This document shows, piece after piece, positions 1-5,749 of a DNA stretch of 5,749 nt. The notes beneath the pieces are model-generated. The model saw nothing but the letters and a program-made list of their open reading frames with translations. It ran no database searches and was not told the origin of the DNA. The stretch comes from Chloroflexota bacterium (GTDB taxonomy: Bacteria > Chloroflexota > Anaerolineae > Promineifilales > Promineifilaceae). A program made the translations under genes and the position numbers. The DNA lies in assembly GCA_030599405.1 (NCBI GenBank), contig JAUVOB010000123.1, positions 1 through 5,749 of the forward strand, read 5' to 3'. Each line of letters opens with the position of its first letter. The first letter of the stretch is position 1.

Positions 1-1
1 A

Positions 2-1303
2 TGTACTCTTGATGAGAAGGTGGAATTCTTAAAACAAGGCGTGTAGGTAAAAGACCGGATCGGGCCAAATATCATCAGCGATGCAGAGCGAAACGGTAGG
101 CTCAAGACGGGAGGAACCATTGTCGAGGCCACTTCTGGGAATACCGGCCTTGGATTAGCGATTGGCGCGGCACTAAGAGAGTACCGTTGCATCTTCGTCA
201 TGCCTGACAAAATGTCACAAGAGAAGATTTTGCTCCTGAGAGCCTATGGGGCACGGGTTGTCGTTACGCCAACAGCCGTCGAACCTGACGACCCACGCAG
301 CTATTACTCGGTGGCGGACAGATTAGTGAAAGAGACGCCCAACGCAATCCTCGCCAATCAGTACCACAACCCGGTTAATATCCAGAGCCATTATGAAACA
401 ACGGGACCAGAGATATGGGAGCAAACGAAAGGCAAGATTACTCACTTTGTGGCGGGAATGGGGACGGGCGGCACTATAACTGGGGTTGGGCGTTACCTAA
501 AAGAGCAAAACCCGAACGTCCAGATAGTCGGCGTCGACCCGATCGGATCGATTTTATTTGACTTGCACCGTGGGAAAACAGAGACAACAGCTGAGAGCTA
601 TAAAGTGGAGGGTATAGGCGAGGACTTCCTTCCGAGCACCACCGATCTGTCTGTGATTAATGATGTAGTTCAAGTTGGAGATCGAGACAGCTTCCTCATG
701 ACTCGTCGATTAGTCCGAGAAGAAGGGATATTCTGCGGTGGTTCTTCTGGAGCCGCTGTATGGGGGGCTTTGCGCTTCGCGCGCGAAAACAGACTATCAC
801 AAGAACATGTAATGGTAGTACTCTTGCCGGATACGGGTTCTCGCTATCTAAGCAAGCTGTTCGACGACGATTGGATGCGTGAAAATGGATTCCTTGACAG
901 GACGTGGGCTGATGTCAGAGCGTCCGATATCCAGAGAACGAAGGGTGAAATGGCCTTGATTACCGCTACTCCTACTGACCTGATCACTGACGTGATTGCT
1001 CGGCTGAAGCGTCACGATGTTTCTCAAGTGGCGGTCGTTGACAAAAGGGGTCATCTCCGGGGACTCGTAACGGAGGTTGACCTCCTTAATCACATGCTGA
1101 GGACCGATTACCAACAATCGCAAGAGGAAACGATTGAAGCGATAATTGACGCCGATACTCCTGTGGTCAAACCCGGCACACCACTTGATACTCTGATGGC
1201 AATATTCGCCGACAACAGCGTGGTTCTGATATCAGAGGGGGACAGCCTTGAAGGAATACTAACTAAGATAGATATGCTAGACTTTCTCTCAAGCCAGGCT
1301 TAG
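2..1303 (+). CDS. Cystathionine beta-synthase-type PLP enzyme with C-terminal CBS pair (5' partial, in-frame stop near the edge)
   Basis: Fold-type II PLP enzyme of the cystathionine beta-synthase / cysteine synthase family; expected reaction is condensation of serine (or O-acetylserine) with homocysteine to cystathionine in the cytoplasm. The frame is open from base 2 except for TAG at 44-46. After that stop, 418 codons run to TAG-TAG at 1301-1306. Visible motifs: VKDRIG from 47 with the PLP Schiff-base lysine at 50-52; TSGNTG at 131-148 (substrate loop); GMGTGGTITG at 455-484 (PLP phosphate loop); CGGSSG followed by LPDTGSRYLSKLFDDDWM, typical of CBS rather than plain CysK. Counting from the Met at 200, CBS (Bateman) domains lie at about residues 252-300 and 314-363, likely regulatory adenosyl-ligand sites. 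Met200 cannot be the true start because it would remove the lysine and the TSGNTG loop; the real start lies left of the window. Family assignment is firm, but substrate choice (serine versus O-acetylserine) is not decidable. Confidence 0.9.
44..46 (+). other. In-frame TAG inside the PLP-lysine motif of the CBS gene
   Basis: The frame reads KVEFLKQGV-stop-VKDRIG, where the family normally has K(L/V)EFLNPGGSVKDRIG. The register is exact, so this is a nonsense substitution at the serine position and not a frameshift. Flanking residues also differ from consensus (N to K, P to Q, G to V). The 418 codons after the stop are intact and well conserved, which argues against an old pseudogene. Being within 50 bases of the end of the sequence, a base-calling or assembly error is the likeliest cause. 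Confidence 0.85.
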
Positions 1304-1345
1304 TAGCATTGTTTCTCCAATCACAAATAATGAAACGAAGAATCG

Positions 1346-2140
1346 ATGAAAAATCTACTTTCTAGCACTATTTCAATTGTGGAAGAGGCTGGTAGGGCCA
1401 TCATGTCCTACTACGAAAACTCATTTTCAGTGACCGAGAAGTCACCTGACAATCCGGTCACAGACGCGGACCTGGCAGCAGACACCTTATTGAAGCAACG
1501 CCTATTGGCAATTGTCCCGGATGCAGGATGGTTGAGTGAGGAAACCGCAGACACACTTTTTAGGCTCGACAAACGGTTATGTTGGGTAGTTGATCCGCTG
1601 GATGGCACAAAGGAATTCGTACTAGGTATACCAGAATTCACCGTCTCCGTGGCCCTTGTCGACGACGGCAAACCGGTTCTAGCGGTCATATTCAATCCGG
1701 CGACAGATGAGCTGTTTCACTCCTTACATGGCAAAGGCAGCGCGTACAAAGGCACCCGATCCCGCGCTAGCCAACGGGAAAACCTTGTCGGGGCCAGAAT
1801 CGAAGCAAGTCGTAGCGAGCGACTGAGAGGTGAGTTTGAACCATTCGAGTCGGTCGTCAATGTCCATACCATGGGCAGCATCGCCTATAAGCTAGCCCGG
1901 GTATCGGCCGGACTGGCCGACGCAACCTGGAGCCGTGGCCCAAAGAACGAGTGGGATATCTGTGCCGGTGTACTCCTGGTCGAGGAAGCCGGCGGACGCT
2001 GTGTGGATTTAGACGACAATCCCATCTCTTTCAACCGTGCTCATCCAAAGGTCAACGGCATAATCGCGGACAATAATCTGATTCATGATGATGTTATCGC
2101 AGCCCTTGCCCCACACCGGTCAACCGCCCGCGTCGACTGA
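1346..2140 (+). CDS. cysQ: 3'(2'),5'-bisphosphate nucleotidase, CysQ-like (inositol monophosphatase superfamily)
   Basis: A Mg-dependent, typically lithium-sensitive phosphatase of 264 residues, the normal family length. Its probable job is hydrolysis of 3'-phosphoadenosine 5'-phosphate (PAP) to AMP and phosphate in the cytoplasm, which relieves product inhibition after PAPS reduction. Metal-site motifs are all present: SEE at 64-66; WVVDPLDGTKEF at 80-91 with metal ligands D83 and D86; MGSIAYKL at 176-183; and WDICAG at 203-208 with D204. The KEF after DPLDGT is characteristic of CysQ/BPNT nucleotidases, whereas inositol monophosphatases usually have a different residue pair followed by F. 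It follows the CBS gene by 42 bases with no evident promoter between, so co-transcription is likely and the sulfur context supports the CysQ reading. The ATG at 1346 is preceded by a weak purine stretch (GAAACGAAG). The ATG at 1330 is out of frame. An inositol-1-phosphatase or histidinol-phosphatase activity cannot be excluded. Confidence 0.85.
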   Translation: MKNLLSSTISIVEEAGRAIMSYYENSFSVTEKSPDNPVTDADLAADTLLKQRLLAIVPDAGWLSEETADTLFRLDKRLCWVVDPLDGTKEFVLGIPEFTVSVALVDDGKPVLAVIFNPATDELFHSLHGKGSAYKGTRSRASQRENLVGARIEASRSERLRGEFEPFESVVNVHTMGSIAYKLARVSAGLADATWSRGPKNEWDICAGVLLVEEAGGRCVDLDDNPISFNRAHPKVNGIIADNNLIHDDVIAALAPHRSTARVD

Positions 2141-2291
2141 TCGAGCTTCATCGATCGCCACCTTCACCATTCATACGGGAGCGATCCAGAGATAGGTGAT
2201 CGGGATATTCTACGAAATGACCGGAGCTTCGTCGGGTGGTACCCTCAGGAATGGGTAAGATCCGGTTACATCCTGGGTAGCCGATCCACAA

Positions 2292-2310
2292 TTGTCACCC
2301 GCTTGTCACC
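2292..2310 (+). repeat. 8-base tandem-like direct repeat over the moxR promoter
   Basis: TTGTCACC occurs at 2292-2299 and again at 2303-2310, separated by CGC, so the period is 11 bases, close to one helical turn. The second copy contains the proposed -35 box. Same-face direct repeats at a -35 are typical of binding sites for a dimeric or tandem regulator, but no regulator gene is in the window and chance cannot be ruled out. Confidence 0.5.
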
Positions 2311-2330
2311 GAATATCGCTATGTTAAAAT
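2303..2330 (+). promoter_or_regulatory. Sigma-70-like promoter for the moxR operon
   Basis: The -35 box TTGTCA at 2303-2308 (5 of 6 to TTGACA) and the -10 box TAAAAT at 2325-2330 (5 of 6 to TATAAT) have a 16-base spacer. Transcription would start near 2337, leaving a leader of about 50 bases before the moxR ATG at 2387. It is the best-scoring pair I could find by eye in the gap and is positioned as expected. The rest of the 246-base gap (2141-2290) shows only weak hairpins and no recognisable gene. Confidence 0.6.
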
Positions 2331-2386
2331 TCCAAGACCCTTCGACCACTTAGACGCCGGGAAGCAAATCAAAACGGAAACCCCTC

Positions 2387-3322
2387 ATGATTTCAGAAAC
2401 TTCGGCTAAATTGAGAGAAAACATCCAGAAGGTCATCGTCGGTAAGGACGAGATTATTGAATTGACTCTGATTGCCATATTGTGCGAAGGACACCTGCTT
2501 CTTGAGGATGTGCCTGGAACTGGCAAGACCACCCTGGCTAAAACCATTGCCAAATCTCTAGGCTGTTCTTTTCAGCGCATTCAATTCACTCCTGACCTTC
2601 TGCCCTCAGATGTGACCGGTATTTATTATTACAACCAGAAAAATCAGGAATTTGAATTCCGGGCCGGTCCGATCTTCTCTCAGATACTATTAGCCGATGA
2701 AATAAACCGGGCTACCCCCCGAACTCAATCTGCACTACTGGAAGCGATGCAGGAGAGACAAAGCACAGTTGACATAACCACTCACCAATTGCCGCGACCT
2801 TTCCTGGTCTTGGCAACTCAGAATCCCATCGAGCTCGAGGGAACATTCCCACTGCCTGAAGCTCAACTCGACCGATTCCTAATGAGGATCGCGCTAGGTT
2901 ATCCGAGCCAGGAGGATGAGAACGCGATCCTTCTCCGGTTTGAGCGGATAGATCCTCTGGATAATCTTGAGAGCGTCGTCAACCCAGAGCAGATATTGAC
3001 CATGCAGAATCAGGTACGAGAAATCCGGGTAGAAAATTCGGTTCGCAACTACATTGTAAACGTTTGCCGAGCAACTAGAACGCATTCGGATATCGAGTTG
3101 GGCGCAAGCCCAAGAGCAACCATGGCTCTTTACCGGACATGCCAAGCACTCGCTGCCATCAGGGATAGGGAATACGTGTTACCGGACGACGTGAAAACCA
3201 TGGCGCCATACGTGCTTACCCATCGACTGATAATTGGTGCACAGACGCGCTTACGAGGCCGGAAGCCTGAAGACATCATTCGAGATGTTGTCGATACGGT
3301 GGCAGTACCGGTCGAGTCGTAA
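2387..3322 (+). CDS. MoxR-family AAA+ ATPase
   Basis: A cytoplasmic AAA+ ATPase of 311 residues, the usual MoxR length. Motifs in order: VIVGKDE at 16-22 (MoxR N-terminal box); Walker A with DVPGTGKTT at 41-49 and K47; Walker B LLADEINR at 101-108 with D104 and E105; sensor 1 LATQNP at 142-147 with N146; arginine-finger region EAQLDRF at 158-164 with R163; sensor 2 GASPRAT at 239-245 with R243. All ATPase residues are present, so it should be active as a hexamer. MoxR proteins act as chaperone-like remodelers, usually with a DUF58 or vWA partner encoded next door, as here, and often affect envelope or secreted-enzyme maturation; the specific client is unknown. It is first in a probable three-gene operon behind the promoter at 2303-2330. 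The ATG at 2387 gives the standard family N-terminus and has a weak Shine-Dalgarno (ACGGA at 2374-2378). Confidence 0.95.
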   Translation: MISETSAKLRENIQKVIVGKDEIIELTLIAILCEGHLLLEDVPGTGKTTLAKTIAKSLGCSFQRIQFTPDLLPSDVTGIYYYNQKNQEFEFRAGPIFSQILLADEINRATPRTQSALLEAMQERQSTVDITTHQLPRPFLVLATQNPIELEGTFPLPEAQLDRFLMRIALGYPSQEDENAILLRFERIDPLDNLESVVNPEQILTMQNQVREIRVENSVRNYIVNVCRATRTHSDIELGASPRATMALYRTCQALAAIRDREYVLPDDVKTMAPYVLTHRLIIGAQTRLRGRKPEDIIRDVVDTVAVPVES

Positions 3323-3329
3323 TCGTTCT

Positions 3330-4793
3330 GTGGACGAAGTACACGTAATCGTCAGGGAGAGCAAGGCCAAAGAAGAGCGCAGGGAGCGTGCTCAGACTTT
3401 CCGCAATATTCGAGATGGGAGAGTTCCCGGCACCGATGAATTGGCGAAAGCACGGGGAGCCATCGTTCGCGAACGCGAGAATAGTATCTTCAGTGAGGCC
3501 TGGCTGCCCTTAGCCTTTCTGTTCCTAATTATTGGCCTCGTCGCCGGCCGAAGCGCCCCATTTCTAGCCATCGGCGTAGGCTTAATTATTATCTTCGCCT
3601 TGAGCAGTTGGTGGAGGCGCGCCTCGCTAATCGGGGTTACTTACGAGCGCTCGTTCGATCGTGACCACGTCTTTCCTGGTGAGCGTGTGCGGATGACCGC
3701 GACCATGAGCAACCGCAAACCTTTACCTCTGACCTGGCTCCAATTTCGAGATGAGATTCCGTTCGCGCCTGACAATGCCGAAGACATCTCCATCCTGGCA
3801 AGTGAGATCACCGGTAGTTACATTCTAGAGAATACACTGTCGATGAACGGCTTTGAGCGAGCCCAACGTTCGGTAAATCTCAGCTTTCCAAAGCGAGGAT
3901 TTTACCAGCTTGGTCCGGTTCAATATCTTTCAGGAGACATATTCACCCTGTTCACTATTGAGAGGCAACATCGGTACCTGGACACAATCGTCGTGTATCC
4001 CAGAGTTTGGCCGTTGGAGGAACTAGAGCTCCCAGCAAAGGAACTATTCGGCGAGATAAAAGTGCACCAGAGTTTGTTCTCTGATCCGATTAAGATCCAG
4101 GGGATCCGCGACTATCAACCGCAGGATCGATTTCGCGATGTCCATTGGAAAGCTACTGCGAAGCGTAATGAATTGCAGACTAAGGTATACGATCCAACAT
4201 CGGGCATGAACGTGGTCGCATTTCTCAATGTGGCCACATATCCCAAGCATTGGATGGGCTTTGATCCAAAGTTACTCGAAAGGGCGGTCAGCGTTACCGC
4301 GTCCATAACCAGATTCGCGGCCGAACAAAAGTGGGGGATTGGCGTCTTCGCCAATGGATCAGTTCCCGGTTCGGATCAACCGATCAGGGTACCGCCAGGA
4401 AGAGCTCCCGATCAACTCGTGCGAATTCTTGAGGCGTTGGCAGCCGTTACCGAGTTCGCAACGGGCTCAATCGAAATGCTAATGCATCGAGAGAGCCCAC
4501 GTCTACCGTGGTCCGCTACGCTCGTTCTGATCACCGCGGTAGTTACCGAGGAGATGTTGATCGGCCTCATGCGCTTAGGCGAAGCAGGCCGGCGGATAGC
4601 CTTAATATCGCTAGCCGACGAACCGCCGCCGCAAGATGTTCGAGGAATCCACGTCTATCACGTTCCCTCCAGCGCACCCGCCTTCCAACAATCTCGCCAA
4701 GGTGATTCAACGACGGAGGCATCCTTGAGCTCCGTACCAACACCCGAGCCAGTTTACCTTGAAATCGATGAAGACGAACCAGTTGACAATTAA
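3330..4793 (+). CDS. Membrane-anchored DUF58 (vWA-like) protein, MoxR partner
   Basis: With the GTG at 3330 the protein has 487 residues. Layout: a charged N-terminal stretch (about 1-55, rich in K, R and E); two close membrane helices at about 58-75 and 77-95; a beta-rich region to about 240; the DUF58 signature at 259-288 (IRDYQPQDR, then R-VHWKATAK and KVYD); then a vWA-like fold; and an acidic, Ser/Pro-rich tail from about 452. The metal-site DxSxS motif is not kept: the equivalent stretch reads N300-V-A-T-Y. DUF58 proteins pair with MoxR ATPases, possibly presenting clients or linking the ATPase to the membrane. The frame stays open further upstream to a TTG at 3234, but that would overlap moxR by 89 bases and give a sequence without family character. 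GTG3330 lies 7 bases after the moxR stop. No clear ribosome site precedes it, so coupling to moxR translation is likely. The start is uncertain; the family is firm. Confidence 0.87.
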   Translation: MDEVHVIVRESKAKEERRERAQTFRNIRDGRVPGTDELAKARGAIVRERENSIFSEAWLPLAFLFLIIGLVAGRSAPFLAIGVGLIIIFALSSWWRRASLIGVTYERSFDRDHVFPGERVRMTATMSNRKPLPLTWLQFRDEIPFAPDNAEDISILASEITGSYILENTLSMNGFERAQRSVNLSFPKRGFYQLGPVQYLSGDIFTLFTIERQHRYLDTIVVYPRVWPLEELELPAKELFGEIKVHQSLFSDPIKIQGIRDYQPQDRFRDVHWKATAKRNELQTKVYDPTSGMNVVAFLNVATYPKHWMGFDPKLLERAVSVTASITRFAAEQKWGIGVFANGSVPGSDQPIRVPPGRAPDQLVRILEALAAVTEFATGSIEMLMHRESPRLPWSATLVLITAVVTEEMLIGLMRLGEAGRRIALISLADEPPPQDVRGIHVYHVPSSAPAFQQSRQGDSTTEASLSSVPTPEPVYLEIDEDEPVDN

Positions 4794-5749
4794 TGAACCA
4801 CATTGCTGAGTCGTCCGTCGGCGCGCACTTATGGACCGCCTGGCATCTGCTCCGGCACGAGCTATTGGTCGTGCTCTGGGCTCTCATGGAGCTAGCCCTT
4901 ATTGCTCCTCTAGCCCTGGCCCTGATGCCTTGGGCCCGTTATTGGTCTCCGACGCAAGTAGTTATGTGGCTTCTCCTGATAATGCTCATCCCATTCAACC
5001 TTAGCCGAATCGCCAGCATCTTTGAAGTGCCAGTTCAGCGCCAGCAAATAATAATGGTCCTCGCCCTTGTCGTAACCATGTTATTGTCCTGGAGACTGTT
5101 GGTTTACCCCAACTATGATCTATTGGATCTTGGCTGGCTTGGGGAGATGTTTGGACATATAGCAGAGTCGGGAAACCCATACAGGTCGCGAGAGCTTGCG
5201 CTTTTTGCACTCGTCGTAGTTGGTTGGTGGCGGGGGATATCACTGGTCGGGCGACGCGTTGATGTCCGTGATACCGGGATGCGGTTGCGAATGGGGATTC
5301 TACTCTTGGCCTTGCTTGTCGCCGGGGTAGCCGGGACGTTGTTGTCCTGGTCTGTGACACCATTCATTTTATTGTTTTTCTTTTCCGCCTTGATGGCTGT
5401 GGTCTTGACCAGGGTGGAACAGCTCGAGCTAAATCGCAGTGGACGCTCTTTTCCCCTGGGTCCAAGATGGATGCTAGTGGTGGTCGGTGCAGCAGGGCTG
5501 CTCACCTTTCTCACGGCGATATTTACTGGCTTTCTCAGTGGCGATTCGGTATTGGAGATCGTTGGTTGGCTCGCGCCTATCTGGCTGGCGATCACATTTA
5601 TGGGAGCTGCTGTAGCTTCAATGGTCAGCTATCTGCTGGTGCCGATAATACTTATACTTGAGTGGTTAATTGGTCTGATACCATTCGATTTTAGCGGCCC
5701 AACCACTGAGCCAGTGGAGTTCGATCTGGAATCGCCATTTGCGACCCTC
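4793..5749 (+). CDS. Multi-pass membrane protein, probably DUF4129 or TgpA-like (3' partial)
   Basis: The frame is open from ATG 4793 to the window edge, giving 319 residues with no stop. The ATG overlaps the DUF58 stop in TAATG, so translation is probably coupled. The protein is strongly hydrophobic, with eight or nine likely membrane helices at roughly 24-46, 54-70, 85-104, 135-149, 165-186, 188-206, 226-248, 253-272 and 274-296, then an acidic hydrophilic stretch from about 300. A WWRG motif at 145-148 after the fourth helix resembles DUF4129 membrane proteins, which commonly follow moxR-DUF58 pairs; these carry a soluble C-terminal domain that would lie beyond the edge. Transglutaminase-domain TgpA-type proteins share this position and also begin with several helices, so that alternative stands. 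It presumably forms the membrane part of the MoxR system. That it is a real gene is clear; the family label is moderate. Confidence 0.8.
   Translation, partial: MNHIAESSVGAHLWTAWHLLRHELLVVLWALMELALIAPLALALMPWARYWSPTQVVMWLLLIMLIPFNLSRIASIFEVPVQRQQIIMVLALVVTMLLSWRLLVYPNYDLLDLGWLGEMFGHIAESGNPYRSRELALFALVVVGWWRGISLVGRRVDVRDTGMRLRMGILLLALLVAGVAGTLLSWSVTPFILLFFFSALMAVVLTRVEQLELNRSGRSFPLGPRWMLVVVGAAGLLTFLTAIFTGFLSGDSVLEIVGWLAPIWLAITFMGAAVASMVSYLLVPIILILEWLIGLIPFDFSGPTTEPVEFDLESPFATL

Noticed and set aside
44..46. TAG read as an amino acid (stop-codon reassignment or selenocysteine/pyrrolysine-like recoding).
   Set aside because: The same gene ends in a tandem TAG-TAG exactly at the expected C-terminus, the other complete genes contain no internal TAG, and the surrounding residues are also off-consensus, which fits sequence error better.
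200..1303. CBS gene starting at the ATG at 200.
   Set aside because: Conserved family sequence, including the catalytic lysine and TSGNTG loop, continues in frame upstream to base 47 and beyond.
2139..2156. Hairpin GATCGA / TCGATC with a six-base loop overlapping the cysQ stop codon, as a terminator.
   Set aside because: The stem is only 6 bp, half A/T, with no T-run after it. It does not look like an intrinsic terminator.
2234..2244. GGGTGGTACCC resembles the T-box riboswitch core (GGGTGGNACC).
   Set aside because: No recognisable Stem I or specifier region and no following terminator are visible, the downstream gene is moxR rather than an aminoacyl-tRNA synthetase or amino-acid gene, and the best promoter lies downstream of it. 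The match is probably chance, helped by the palindromic GGTACC.
3234..3329. Upstream TTG start for the DUF58 gene.
   Set aside because: It would overlap the conserved end of moxR by 89 bases, has no ribosome site, and adds residues that look like an out-of-frame reading of moxR.
5113..5595. 160-codon open frame on the - strand, opposite the third operon gene.
   Set aside because: The composition is Ser/Thr/Pro/Arg-rich with no domain character, as expected for the antisense of a hydrophobic membrane gene whose + strand frame is continuous across the region.

Overview
The window looks like a fragment of a bacterial chromosome, probably one assembled metagenomic contig, because it opens and closes inside genes. 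All five genes lie on the + strand in two groups. Gene spacing, start codons and the families present are those of an ordinary free-living bacterium. The moxR / DUF58 / polytopic membrane protein order, and the style of those proteins, recall Chloroflexota (Anaerolineae or SAR202-like), but this is an impression from family resemblance and not a phylogenetic result.

Left group (about 1-2140), sulfur metabolism. A 5'-truncated cystathionine beta-synthase-type PLP enzyme with two C-terminal CBS domains is followed 42 bases later by an inositol-monophosphatase-superfamily phosphatase whose motifs best fit CysQ (3'(2'),5'-bisphosphate nucleotidase). Together they suggest handling of sulfur amino acids plus removal of the PAP by-product of sulfate assimilation. 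The reading frame of the first gene carries an in-frame TAG at 44-46, inside the otherwise near-invariant PLP-lysine motif. It sits in a short stretch where nearly every departure from the family consensus can be explained by a C-to-A or G-to-T change. This looks like sequence error at a contig end more than a real pseudogene.

Middle (2141-2386), a 246-base intergenic region. It holds a good sigma-70-like promoter (TTGTCA, 16-base spacer, TAAAAT) just upstream of moxR. An 8-base direct repeat, two copies of TTGTCACC with an 11-base period, overlaps the -35 box and is a possible operator. No convincing terminator was seen.

Right group (2387-5749), a probable three-gene operon. It encodes a MoxR AAA+ ATPase, a membrane-anchored DUF58 protein with a degenerate vWA-like metal site, and the first 319 residues of a multi-pass membrane protein (probably DUF4129 or TgpA-like). 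The genes are separated by 7 bases and then by a 1-base TAATG overlap. MoxR ATPases with DUF58 partners are generally regarded as chaperone-like systems acting on envelope or secreted proteins. The substrate here is unknown.

I see no mobile elements, CRISPR arrays, tRNA or rRNA genes, and no clear sign of a novel system. The points worth following are the edge mutation cluster, the repeat over the moxR promoter, and the unusual N-terminus and metal site of the DUF58 protein.
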